Source: Taudactylus pleione
Lineage: Eukaryota > Chordata > Amphibia > Anura > Myobatrachidae
Assembly (NCBI GenBank): GCA_031769625.1
Contig: JAUIMM010000519.1
Span: 801,501-865,500 of the forward strand
Length of the DNA: 64,000 nt
Direction of reading: 5' to 3'
The stretch's first letter is position 1; every line of letters begins with the position of its first letter. This document shows, piece by piece, positions 22,575 to 33,809 of this stretch. The position numbers and the translations under genes were made by a program. A model generated the notes under the pieces. The model had not been told where the DNA came from. It worked only from the letters and a program-made list of their open reading frames with translations, and ran no database searches.

Positions 22575-22894
22575 CAGGGGTGGGGAACCTTTTTTCTGTC
22601 AAGGGCCATTTTGATATATATAACATTATTCGCGGGCCTGGTGCAGGCCACGCCCCCTCTGTGTGACGTCGCTATCGCTGGTGATTACAGCAATGGGAAC
22701 TGTAAGGGCAGCGGTGTGACCACCTTAAGCATCAAAAGGATGCTCCAGACGGCACTACTGGTTAGATTCTGGTTGCAGGGTGCCATTCTAGGCACCCTAC
22801 TAGCAAGATGAGGCTAGCAGAAAAAGCTCTGAGGGCCAGACCAAATGATTCCGCAGGCCTTATACAGCCCCGGGCCTGTGGTTCCCCAACCCTG
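22575..22894. mobile_element. hAT-type MITE, CAGGGGTGGG ends (copy 2)
   Basis: Ends CAGGGGTGGGGAACCTT and TGGTTCCCCAACCCTG. Flanks CTGTAGAA and CCGTAGAG match at 6 of 8 positions, as expected for an aged hAT duplication. It is longer than the copy at 17014 because of a segment around 22660-22800. Confidence 0.82.
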
Positions 22895-23398
22895 CCGTAG
22901 AGGTAAGTAACACATGGGGCTGAAAAATTGTACAAAAGTAACTTGGAAGTAGAACAAACATGAAACATAAACATACCAACAATTGTTTCAGTTATGAACT
23001 ATCAGTTGCTGTATATGGAGGGGTGGGTATGAGCAAGCGATTGATTGAAGAGAGGGCAATAGGGCACAAGCATAAAGTAAGTCATTCAAGTGGCAGTAAC
23101 TTTAAGGCCTTGAAGAAGAATGAATCTTTGCTCAGTAAAAAGTAGGCTTGTTTGCCAGATGTGTAGTGGTAGCCTCTCACTGTATGTACAGTATGGGAAC
23201 GGGCAAAAAGCAGGAGTGATGAAAACAGGTCTCATTCTTATGTAATCAGTAGAATGCCTCCAACTGTACTACCCTCAATCCATGTTGCATTTCCTGTACT
23301 GGAAAGAAAGCAGGTCTCAGATTATTCGAACAGCCAGGGAGAGCCCACCACAAAACTGAAAAGCAAATTGCCCTGGTAAGGGGATGGGCTAGTAGAAG

Positions 23399-23905
23399 GG
23401 AATTGGTATGTATTGCCGCCAGATGTAATGCCAGCGGATTAAATACCGATGCTGGAAGCCCGAACCATCAGGATCCTGTCCGAGGCTGGTAAGTACCCTA
23501 ACCCTCCCCTCTCCCCCCCTAACCCTCCCTTAGTGGTGCCTAACCCTAACCTGACCCCTGTTGGTGCCTAACCCTAACCCCCCCTTCCTGCACCCTAAAC
23601 CTAACCTCCCAGGGGGGTGCCTAACCCTAACCTCTCCCCAGTGGTGCCTAACCCTAAGCCCCCCTTCCCCTAGCCTAACCCTAACCCCTGGGGAGGTGCC
23701 TAACCCTAAGTCCCCCCGGGGGTGCCTAAAACTATCCCTCCCCCCCACGGCTAAAAGCTAACAGTCCCCCGCTTACCTTCATTCGGGATGCCGGGCGTCG
23801 GGATTTCGGCATCTGGCTAAAGATACAGTAGGCGTCGGTATTTAGACGCCTATCTTTAGTACAGAGTCGGGATTCCGACATCCGGCATTTCGGATGCCGG
23901 TAAAT
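23399..23905. mobile_element. Element with telomere-like C-rich array (copy 3)
   Basis: Starts near GGGAATTGGTATGTATTGCC, like the copy at 41189. The array (about 23493-23755) repeats GTGCCTAACCCTAACCTCC-like units with C and G runs. The right flank carries GATGCCGGGCGTCGGGATT and GGGATTCCGACATCCGGC, inverted relative to GGAAGCCCGAACC on the left. Non-coding. Confidence 0.65.
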
Positions 23906-24329
23906 AAACTGCAAAGGATATTAACCCCTTCAGGAAAAATAAGGCGCCAGAGCAACAGGTATGGACACCAAGCTTGAAGGACGGTCACCAACCACAGATT
24001 CACCCATCTCCCATAATGAGGCAGTTGGACAGGAGGGTGGGCCAATCTTTGGGGTCGTGGTAGTTTCTAAATGACAAAGGAGTCAAACGAATCTGTCTTC
24101 CAAATTAAGTAATAGTAGGTTACATATGTCCAGGGCTAATTGGGTGACAACTGCAGTATCAGTGCGAATCAGGGCAATGCCTCCCACTACAGGTGGAGTA
24201 GAGGAGGGAAGTGAATAGAGGGGACTATTGCCTGGCTGGGGAAACTCAGGTGTGCCCATGGTAAAAGCCACCTACTGAATAAACAGTTAAACCCACAACA
24301 GGGGTTCGGTATGTTTTTTCAACATTCAT

Positions 24330-24610
24330 TATGTCAACATTCTTTTGCGTCTATTCAATTTCAGTAAATTATAATATAGACAGCATAATGTCAAAGGGGT
24401 CAACATTGTTGACTTGCAGCATGTTGACACTGCCAAAAATTTGTAGTGTTGTAATTTTGACTGTCGACATTTTGCAGGTCTCGACATTTTGGGTGTTGAC
24501 ATGTTAACCATGTTGAAATTGTGAGATTAGACATTTTGGTGTCGACCTTTTGACGTTTCACTTTATGATCGTAGACATGTTGACTTAATGTACATCCTTC
24601 TAACAATGAT
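24330..24610. repeat. Degenerate GTCGACATTTTG-type repeat
   Basis: Variants of TGTTGACATGTT / GTCGACATTTTG recur every 15-30 bp. A comparable stretch on the other strand sense occurs at 59380-59480 (GACCTTTTGACC, TTGACCTATT). Ancient tandem array or TE interior. Confidence 0.5.
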
Positions 24611-24731
24611 TGGTGGTGACAGTAAAGAAGTTGTTTCAGGATGCAGTAATAAGATATAAGTGCACATAGCAGTTAAAGCAATACAAATGAGGCAGAAGGG
24701 AAGACACTTCCAGAAAGGTAATGCAGATCCC

Positions 24732-25422
24732 CAGGGCCGGCCCTAGCCCACATTTTTTGGTAAGCGAGTATATTTTTTGGTGCCCCCTTTTACAGTGCCC
24801 GCAGGAGTGAGCCCCCTGTGCAGTGCCCGTTGTGCCGCCAGTAGTAAGCCCCTTATATAGTGCCCCTTGTAGTGGTACCCCCTATGCAGTGCCCCTTATA
24901 TAGTGCTCCCAGTAGTAGTCCCCCCCATGCAGTGCCCCCAATAGTGGTACCCCTTATGCAGTGCCCTTTAAACAGTGGCCCCAGTTGTAGTCCCCCCCCA
25001 TGCAGTACCCCCATTATTGCCCTTTATATAGTGCCCCTAGTAGTGGTCCCCCGATGCAGTGCCCCAGTGGTAGTCTCCACCCTTGTAGTGGTCCCCCCCT
25101 TGTAGTGCCCCTAGTAGTAGTCCCCCCCTTGTTGTGCCCCCAGTGAAGGTTCCCCCCTATGCAGTGCCCCCAGTAGTAGCCACCACCTTGTAGTGCCCCT
25201 AGTAGTAGTCCTCCCTTTGACCCCCCCGAGTAGACACACATGTAATAAAGATTAAAAAAAACACTGACCTGAATCTGCAGCGTGGGCCCGGTCCTCTGGA
25301 GCAACACTCTGCAGACTGCGGAGAGGGAAGTTTAACTATATATGGGTACAGGGTGTGGGCCCCCCTGGACCCAGGGGCCCGTGTGCTCTGCACACCCTGC
25401 ACCCATTGTAGCTACACCATTG
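24732..25422 (-). mobile_element. hAT-related element of the 2878-4175 family, reversed
   Basis: The interior (24860-25210) is GTAGTGGTCCCCC/ATGCAGTGCCCC repeats, the reverse complement of the minisatellite in 2878-4175. The right end GGGTGCAGGG reads toward GTAGCTACACCATTG, near the CAGTGGCGTAACTA terminus reversed. The left end CAGGGCCGGCCCTAG belongs to a different hAT-like tip, and no 8-bp duplication is seen, so this may be two fused fragments. Confidence 0.6.
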
Positions 25423-25515
25423 CATGTAGTCAGAACAGTAAAATAGATATGTACGTTTGTTGTGTAATTTAATTATATAACTGGACAAAGACACCTGTAA
25501 GATTTCTGAAGTGCT

Positions 25516-25516
<1 letters not shown>

Positions 25517-25552
<36 letters not shown>

Positions 25553-25612
25553 GAATAATAATAATAATAATCATAATAATAATATAATTAATATTAATAA
25601 TAATAATGCAAA
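25517..25612. repeat. (ATT)n/(AAT)n microsatellite
   Basis: About ten ATT units pass directly into AATAAT units, so the tract is inverted about its centre near 25550. Confidence 0.95.
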
Positions 25613-25989
25613 TAATGAAATAAGAAAGAAGCAGCCATTAATAAATAAATGAAACTGTTGCCTTTAACAATAAATAGAGATTTGTGAATCTGGCTGACAT
25701 TTGAAACAGAAATCAACATTGTAATGGTTTCATAATCTCTCTTGGCACAATTACAATGACACAGGCCATCTTTCTTTCCATTGTAAAAGAAGACCTGCCA
25801 AATGTGCCTAAAGCGTCATACTAAAGTGATCTGTCAGCTGCAAAGGAGGTCTCAGGTGTTGGAGAGGGATTAGTCTAGTAGTCAATATTATTATTATTAC
25901 TATAATTAGTTGTATTAATACTGTAGTAGAAGTGGTTGCAGGGGAGTATATAGAGAAACTCTTTATATTTGGCGCTTGTCTAGTAAAAA

Positions 25990-26309
25990 TTAAAGGGCCC
26001 CATACACGGTGCGATATGCACCTTGTGATCTGATGGCCGACATATCGGGTGGTCCCTGCACATGGAGCGACCAGTGGCCGTCTGCCCGATATGCCAGAAT
26101 CCCTCTTCCCCACCCGTATAGCGCTGCATGGGATCGTTCGTCGATCCCCCAGATCAACTGAACATGCAGAAAGATCTGGAGGAGCGACGGACGACACCAC
26201 GGGAGCACACAGCGGACGATATCATGCCCACGCACGGAACGACATAGCGATGATATCGTTCAAAACCGTCAGATCAGCCGATATATCGCTCCGTGTGTGG
26301 GGGCCTTAA
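25990..26309. mobile_element. TTAA-flanked MITE
   Basis: TTAA lies at 25990-25993 and 26306-26309. Ends AGGGCCCCATACACGGTG and CTCCGTGTGTGGGGGCC are inverted. The interior holds CGATATATCG-like and ATCTGATGGCC/GTCAGATC pairs. TTAA plus AAAGGG tips resemble the Xenopus T2/Kolobok type, piggyBac being the alternative. Non-coding. Confidence 0.78.
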
Positions 26310-27813
26310 GTAGTAATGTTCGGTAGTGCCAGTCCATTGATCAATAATCGAACGAAATAGTAACGTCCCTATTACATCCCTATTACACCTACACTGAGCC
26401 TGAAGCAGAGCAGAAGACAAGTCATTCTCCATTTCTCCTGCATGGCATGCACAAAACTCCAGCTGTAACCACAATGCACCTACCCACGGACTTCAGCGAC
26501 CTGCCGCACAATTGTATGGTATTTGCATCTTATTCTCATCACTAATGTGATAAATGTACAATGCAGGAGTGCCCTGGACCATGGCACTGCCGTTGCACGC
26601 AGCAACATTATGCAAATCGGACGCTAACCTAGATACTTCGCGCCCCACATCATTGTGTTCTACCTGAGACTTTATACCATATACTGTGCAACAAAAGTAT
26701 GAATCCTAAGTGCCCCGGACTTTATACGCGACTTTGGATGCATCTATGATAGAACAAAGACGCTTAATTCCGAAATGAATATGAATAATTACCTGTGGCG
26801 GAGCGTCTAAGTTGCCACATACATCTTGCACCATAATTAGGCCCTTGAGTCTGCCTTGATTGATCCCACTGATATAAATGATTAGTTTGGTTTCTGCAGC
26901 ATATTCATATTATTTAATTGATATTGTATTCGGTCCAGTACAGGAAAGGATTTTTAAAGGCAGTGGACGTTTGTATTTATTTTAACTTGATTCTCTAATT
27001 TTGTTGTTGTATCTATATTTAAATGTATTTATCAAGGTAAATGTGATTTTAAAGTTCTATATTTAATACTAACACTGTTATCTTAGTGTAATCCTGGTGC
27101 ATTGACTACAATTTTATCCTGACGTGAACTGCTGCAGCTGTACGGAAAAGCGCCCTGGGATGCCTATGGCTCAGACTCAGACCTAATATGGCAATAGTGC
27201 ACTTGTCCTGTTTCTACCAGCAATATCTCTGTGTTCATACCAGGTATTACAAGAACAGGCGTCATGGTGATGCTTGAATAATTAGAACCCTATTCATAAG
27301 CATGGGGGAGCCTTCAGTGGCGACAATTAACCCCTCATGGGCTAGGAATTAGCTTTATTGACATATAACTTGTATTCAAAGCAACTGAGGGGTATACAAG
27401 TAACCAGTGTGATATTTTCCATGCTTCAACCAATAACAGGCAAGCCGCTCTGATTGGCTGCTCGGGGCAAGTCACTTTCCATTCATATTAGTAATATGAA
27501 AAAAAATGCGCCTGTAGATTATTATTTAAAGCTCAGCATAATCATTCTGAATGATACACTTGTGGTTCTATAAGTGTCAGCATGCCCTAGCAGTTAGTGG
27601 CTTCTAGGGCTTTCTGGGACTTGCAGTCCATCTGACACTTAAATATTGATGTATTATCTTTAACACATTACCCTCAAACATCACTGCCCAGGGGTGTTGT
27701 GCGGAGCCTCCGTGCTAATCAGTACTGGACTGGTCTTCATTAGGGTGAGAGGCAGCATTTGTTAGTCTAGAATCAGACACATTATTCTTCGCTCTAAACT
27801 GTATAGTGACATG
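26310..27813. other. No gene recognised
   Basis: Low repeat content by eye. No frame with domain features and no convincing exon. This is one of the few long stretches without an identifiable TE. Confidence 0.4.
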
Positions 27814-28634
27814 GGGCTCTATTTATTAACATTATTTTTACTAAAATAAAGTGAAAAAGGGTGTTTTCACACCCTTTTCACATAATTTTAGTATCACCTA
27901 AAGTTACTAAAGGGCAATTGGAGTAGAATTCGTAAAATTCTACTCCAAGCCCTAATTATCACTTATTTTTAGTAAGCAGATCGCATTTCCCATAATTGTA
28001 ATGGGAAATGCGATTTGCCTGGTAGTTACTAAAAATAAATTGTGAAAAAATACCGGGGAAAGCCCTGTGATAATAACGCCACCTGGAGGTGGCGTTATCC
28101 GGGGTCTTTCCCGGTTACCGGACTCCTGCTCTGCTCTAATCGGCAGAGCAGAGCCCGGAGCCGGCCCCAGTGATCAGCTGTGTGGTCTAAAAGAAAAAAA
28201 CTTACCTGAGTTCAGGGACCAATGATCGGGGCTCCGGTGATGTCCTGCCTCCTGTCAGCTGGTCTCCCATCTTGCACTGGGGCCCGGTCGTCACCTGACC
28301 GGGTCCCAGTGCAGGATGGGATGTCAGCTGACCGGAGCCACGGAGAACATCACAGGAGCACCAATCACTGCAGGTAAGTGTAATTAAGGGAGGGGGGGTC
28401 GCAGGGGGTGGGGCTTAGTGACAGGGGTGTGGCTTAGCGACGGCCGGTGCATGCGTGGGCACTTGTCACAGCATTTTTTTGCAAAAATACAGTGATAAGT
28501 GTGCAGAGGAGATTCGCAGGGACAGAGCTTTATCGCAAGCTCTGTCCCTGCAAGGGATTTTTAGTAAATCCGTGTGATATTGGCTATCACACTACAATCT
28601 GTATTCCCTGTGCGGATTGTAGTAAATAGAGCCC
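27814..28634. mobile_element. GGGCTCTATTTA element (copy B), TSD ATG
   Basis: Collinear with 12683-13543 and bounded by GGGCTCTATTTATTAACA and GTAGTAAATAGAGCCC. The 3-bp duplication ATG is at 27811-27813 and 28635-28637. Small indels distinguish the two copies, such as an insert of AAGAAAAAAACTTACCTGAG near 28190. Confidence 0.87.
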
Positions 28635-29158
28635 ATGGTAGGTAAAAAGTCAGCTTTGATATAGCACTTGCTGATTGTTACGTATAATATTCATATTACT
28701 TTGTGATTACTTTATAGTCACGTGATCAGGAAGTGTACCTATAGATATCTAATTAACCCTGAATATGGGGCGACTAGCTCAGAAAATGGCCTGTTCTATA
28801 TATTTTATATAGATTTTAAAAATAATCAATTAAGATATATTTTTTATGATTTCCTCAAGTCCTGCATTACTCCAGTGCGAGTTCTTGATTTCCTGAGCAC
28901 ACATCCTTATATCTTTATGACTTATTGTTGTGTGTACAACTGAAAAGTTACCACATACTCTGGGGTGACATTTAAAATATTTTTTAAACTTTAAAGTCTA
29001 TCTATGAGTATGTACTAAGCCGTAAAGAGAGATAAAGTGGATGGAGGTAAAAAACACTTTTGGGGTTTATGTATCATGTAGTGAAAAGCGTGGAGAAGTG
29101 GACCAGTGGAGAAGTTGCCCATAGCAACCAATCAGCTCCAACCTATTATTGTACAGGC

Positions 29159-29452
29159 CAGTAGTTCCTAAACTGTGCACCGTGGCACCCTGGGGTGCCT
29201 CTGGACACTTGCAGGGGTGCCTCAGGTTGGTGGTCCAGCACCAAATAAAATTATTTATGGTCAATGTAATGTAAATATGTGGACAAACAGAAGGGCAAAA
29301 CCTGTCCCCCACCACATAACTGAGCCTAAGGATGACAGGTAGCACAATTTACTTCACTTTACTACCGTACATTTTTCTGAATTTCTCAATAACAAACTTA
29401 AACTTTGGGGTGTCGTGAATACAATGCTGATACTCTAGGGCGCCGTGATTCA
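29159..29452 (+). mobile_element. hAT-type fragment, CAGTAGTTCCTAAACT start
   Basis: The CAGTGGTTCCCAAACT-type tip is classical for hAT MITEs. The interior GGGGTGCCTCTGGAC and the segment at about 29340-29450 are inverted relative to 58501-58665 (GAATTTCTCAATAACAAACT against AGTTTGTTATTGAGAAATTC). The right terminus is lost. Confidence 0.6.
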
Positions 29453-29535
29453 AAAGTGACACATGCTGATTGGTTGGTACTTTTAGATCTCCGTCTACTT
29501 TATCTCTCTCCAAGTCTTAGAACACAGACCCCTGT

Positions 29536-30583
29536 GTGGGAGACGTATCAAGCCATGGAGAGAGATAAAGTGGATGGAGATAATGTACCAACCAATCAGC
29601 TCCTAACTGTCGTTTTTCAAACACAGGCCTGTATTCAGTTTGAGGAGAAAAGCTGAGATCTACGAAAAAGTATCGCTGATTGCGACTTTTCGCCAGGCGG
29701 AAACTTATCTCTGTATTCAATTGCAAACTCTTTTCGCCTCCGTGAAAACTCAATGCAATGTAATAGGCGAAAAAGATTCGCCTCTGAATAGGTGGAGATA
29801 AAAAGTGCAAAATCACTATTTGGGGGTGCAAAGGTGGGGAAACCACTCAGCACTTGGGACAGCCCCCCAAAGGACAACTGCGTCAAAGAAAACCCTAAAA
29901 AAAATTGTGGAACACCCCAAAAAAGCACTTTTAAAATGGAGGCAGAAAAGTGCAAAGTGGGGGTACATACTTGAAAACTAGCGAAATAGACTTTGGGGGG
30001 TCTGCAAGTATGGATGAGGTGTTTTTTTGACTGCGGGGGTTTGCTGAAGGTGCGTGTTTTAAGATTCTTATAACTTCACTTTAGCGACTTTTAAATATGC
30101 TAGCACCCATTTTCAGGTACCCCAAATTTGACAGGACTACTTATTTTCTCCTAAAAATACAGCTTAATGCTATTCTTCACCACTTGTGCAAAGACTCTAA
30201 TTAGTGGCAATTGTGCGAACTTAAGAACCCCAAACTGTTTCATTAGGGCTAATCGGGCACTACTACATTGATCCCCAATGTTTCTGCATCTTTTTGGGGG
30301 GTTCAGGCTGATTTCCCCGATTCAGACACCACTTTTCGCCTGTTCTGACTTCGCGTGTCTCCGTTTTCAACCTCTTTTGGAATTGAATAGGGCAAATCGC
30401 AGGTACGCACCCGATAAGTTTCCACGGCTAAAATACGCGATGTAGGCGAAAAATCTGGCAGGCGAAACTTTATCACGTACACGAAACTAATTGAATACGG
30501 GTCACAGCCTGTAAAATTTCAGTTAGGAGCTGAGTGGTTCGTATCTCCATCCACTTTATCTCTTTCCAAGGCTTGATACATTT
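29536..30583. mobile_element. Palindromic GATAAAGT MITE (copy 3), split by an insertion
   Basis: Left arm 29536-29625 (GACGTATCAAGCCATGG, AACCAATCAGCTCCTAACTG) and right arm 30504-30583 (CAGTTAGGAGCTGAG, CCACTTTATCTC, GGCTTGATACATT) are inverted. The 878-bp element at 29626-30503 separates them. A further right half lies at about 29455-29520. Confidence 0.8.
29626..30503. mobile_element. Nested element, GGCCTGTATTCA ends, TSD ACA
   Basis: Ends GGCCTGTATTCAGTTTG and CTAATTGAATACGGGTC are inverted. The 3-bp duplication ACA is at 29623-29625 and 30504-30506, inside the palindromic MITE. Both arms contain TTTTCGCC/GGCGAAA and AACTTATC/GATAAGTTT pairs. The duplication size fits PIF/Harbinger. Non-coding. 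Confidence 0.83.
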
Positions 30584-30609
30584 AGTACCAAAAGAAGTGC
30601 TGGAACAGA

Positions 30610-31159
30610 GGCCCTGATTCAGAGCTGAACGCTCTGAGCAGAACGCTCGCTCTGAATCAGGGCCGTCCTATTTAAATGTGGAGCGGCCTTATGGACGCTC
30701 GCATAGCTGTGGGTTACCACCCACAGCTTATGCGAGCGTCCATGATGATGGTCGCGATGGTCAAGACCATCGCGACCATCGGGCTTGCGACGAGACCCTT
30801 GCAGTAGGGTCTCGCTGCCGCAAGCCCAGGAGTGATTTTGGCTCTATCAGAGCCAAAGTCACTCCCACTAACATCATTACTGATGTCAGTGGGGCCGGAC
30901 TCAGACGGTAGGAGTTCCCATGGGAACGCCTCCGTCTGGCCGCCACGCCCCCTGCACACCCACCAAAGGGGGCGTGCTGTCAGTCACCATCGACAGCACG
31001 CCCCCTTTGGTGCGAGACCCCGAGCGACGTATTTCTCGTCGCTCGCCGGGTCTCGCGCATGCGCACGACGGAGCTCCCTCCGTCGTGCGCATGCGTATTC
31101 TCACAACATCGACCCGCTTGCAAGCGAACTTTGCTCACGAGCGGGTCTGAATGACCCCC
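30610..31159. mobile_element. Harbinger-type MITE, TSD AGA
   Basis: Ends GGCCCTGATTCAGAGC and GGGTCTGAATGACCCCC. The 3-bp duplication AGA is at 30607-30609 and 31160-31162. Long hairpins inside: GGTCGCGATGGTCAAGACC with GGTCTTGACCATCGCG-type partners, TTTTGGCTCTATCAGAGCC, and a GGCGTGCTGTCAGTCACC region facing GACAGCACGCCCCCTTTGG. Related to 57976-58466, with the same ordered hairpins. Non-coding. Confidence 0.85.
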
Positions 31160-31162
31160 AGA

Positions 31163-32108
31163 ATTCACATCCTTTCCAGCACTTTAAGGCATGCCACCTA
31201 TGATAGCTGACCAACAAGGCCTCTATTGCTACATAGTAAGGCAGTGGGCTGCCGGGAATTTGATAATAAAAACAAAACAAATACAACATACGTAGCTGAC
31301 AATTGTTCTATTTTAAGTCATTCCACATTGCACTGATTAGAGTTTATTTTTGGCGTTGTTTATTTTGGGATTGTAAACTGTCTATGACTCTTTGCCTCAC
31401 TCACCTCACGTATCAGAATGAAAACATACTCTCCCCTGCACATTTTGCACATTCTAAAACAAAAGCGTTTTGAGTTTTGACCAATAAACCAATAAAATGC
31501 AGCGAGTAGCAGAAAAAGAGAGGAAGTCAATTATGGGTCTTCCAAATTCTTGTGAAATCATCAGCCATGTTGCAATATTGTTCTCAGGGACTTGTGTAGT
31601 GTTGAATTTGCACAATTGCTTCATGGGTTATAGGGTGCGCAGCTGAACACTTTGTGCTGTGTTCTCTGAGGTAAAATATTTTGTTCTTTAAATGAAATTA
31701 AAATGTTTTTATTCATTTAAAATTACATTGTACATTTCCATATTGTATATAAAAAAAAAATCAATAAGCACAAACAAAAGTCAATGTTATACAGTTTGTC
31801 AGTGAGTTATGTTAATGGCATTTTCATTGTGTAAGAAAACAATTGGGCAGAGGAGGTGCGACAGATACGGGAGGTTTTGGGAGGGTAAAAATAAAATGGA
31901 AAATGAATGTGTAATAGATATGTTAAAATTTGGTTCAATCAAAAGATACAAGCCATAAATTGGGACATGACACAAATTAACAGACACAAGGCAATATATT
32001 AAAGTATCAGGCTATTTTGGGAAGGAAAAAAAAAGTCAAAAGAAAGTAATAGAATAATATGGAGGAAAAGAGGATCAGCATCCTGTTATTGCACAGCTAT
32101 CGCATAGA
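31163..32108. other. No gene recognised
   Basis: AT-rich, with polyA/T tracts near 31680-31760 and 32020-32040. No frame with domain features. Confidence 0.4.
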
Positions 32109-32406
32109 GGGCCTGATTCTATCGTAACTTTGATCGTAACTGCGATTGCAATAGCGATTATGTACGCAGTTGAACTGCGATAGTATGCTAATCCACTGTG
32201 ATCGCTATGCCGTCACAGCATAACATAAGGACGCCCACTTTACCTTGCACACATCCGTAATGCTAAGCAAGACTGCGAAACCATTGGTACAATGGAGTAC
32301 CATCGCAGCCTCACGCTCACTTGCACAAGATCTGACCTTACTCAGGAATTGCTAACCTCATCGCACGCTGTGAGTACACAAGCTGCGTTAGTTATCGCAG
32401 TGGATA
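32109..32406 (+). mobile_element. Harbinger-like MITE, left part
   Basis: Starts GGGCCTGATTCTATCGTAAC and continues with TGCGATTGCAATAGCGATTA, then CTCAGGAATTGCTAACCTC ATCGCACG, a block shared with 15955-16000. The right end is missing. Confidence 0.6.
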
Positions 32407-32770
32407 ACACTGCACAACAATGAAAATGTTTCCGATGTGAAAATAGTTGCTTCTAATTGATTTCAGCATGCAAAGAATGAATATGTAATTTAAAACTCTC
32501 AGTTAGCTCTGAGTTCTGAGATATAGCCCATTTATGATGATGTAGGGGTATTCCTAGTGAAGTGGGCAGAATGGAGAGAATCTTACCAGCAATCTACGTT
32601 CCGCGCAGAGGGGGTGGGGCCTAATGACCCAATTCTATGATTCAGTCATTTGTCCCCTCCCCTATTCAAATATATGTGATTCACGGGATTACCCACACAA
32701 GATAACTGTGGTGCACTGAGTGACAAGCATAGTGAGCGATTCCACCAAGACATTTCAGCGATGGAACAAA

Positions 32771-33200
32771 GGCCCTGATTCAGAGCCGTTCGTTAACAGC
32801 AGTACGCTCGTTGCGTTCCGATGTTGAGTAACCGCGCATGCGTTGGTGTTACACTGCGCATGTGCGTACGGCAGATTGCGAGTTTTTTTTGTCTCGTTCG
32901 TCAAATAGCGTACAGGAAGTGACATGTCAAATGTGATTGACAGAACAGGGCGTTTTGGGGTGTTGCCGGGGGAGGAGATTGAAAAACGCAGGCGTGGCGA
33001 GGCGTTTTTTGGGCGTACATACATTACCAAATGCGAACATCAAATGTGTTCGTACCAACTCATACGTCACTGGATGATCCTCTTTCCCTTCAAAATGCTC
33101 GCACAGCTTAGGGGCTGGATAACTCGACCACAGAGGCGATGGCCTTCTCCTCCGTCCCGGCACTCCACGATGTAGCATCGATTAATCACGGCTTGTCAGA
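32771..33200. promoter_or_regulatory. Left subterminal region of the Harbinger element
   Basis: Repeated short motifs GTTCGTTAAC, CGCATGCG, GCGCATGTGCGTACG and CTCGTTCG lie within 130 bp of the tip; the right tip has ACGTACGCCGAACGTACG. The MITE at 56954 has the same order of motifs (CGCATGCG, GCGTTTNGGGTG, AACGCAGGCGTG, TCACTTGG). These are candidate transposase or Myb-protein binding sites; this role is inferred. Confidence 0.45.
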
Positions 33201-33809
33201 AACTCAATTAGTGTTGGATTGAAAACCGGCTTGGTATGTGTTTGGAAAGCATTTTTTTGGGATAGCACAAACCCGAACGCAGGTGGAAATCATAGCTGCT
33301 AATGTCTGGATTACACAATCAATTAGCGTACATTTGTGGGGGTGTATTTTGGCCGCAATGTGTTCTTTTTGGACTATTGTAACAATAATGTCATCATGTT
33401 TAGGTTTGGTCCCTCATTTTGTGTTTGCAAGGTGATTTTTCCTCCTTAGGTAATGTTTTAAACGTTCCTTAACGAGCCCTTTTTTTTCAATGTGTAATTT
33501 TTTAGTTTGAACGTTGTTGGCTTGTGTGCCCGGATTAAATGTAACCCATTTTTACAATAATGTCAGAATACAAAGTCGTATATTTGTGGTAAATTTATTG
33601 GTATCCCACAAAAAATAAATACACATATTTAACTCAAACATTTTTGGCAGTGTTCATTCCACAATATTTATTAATTGTGCAAACAATAATTTTTGGGTAA
33701 ACGAAAATTCAAAAATTTAAAACAATTCACAAGAAAGGAGAGGGAAGTTTTGGCCAGAAAGGAATATGAGGCAAGCACAGAAGGAGTGTGGGAAAAGTAG
33801 CCAATGGTG

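Noticed and set aside
23530..23761. Pure telomere or chromosome-fusion scar
   Set aside because: CCCTAA motifs are interrupted every 10-15 bp by C/G-rich spacers and occur at five dispersed loci with related flanks, so it is a TE-borne minisatellite.
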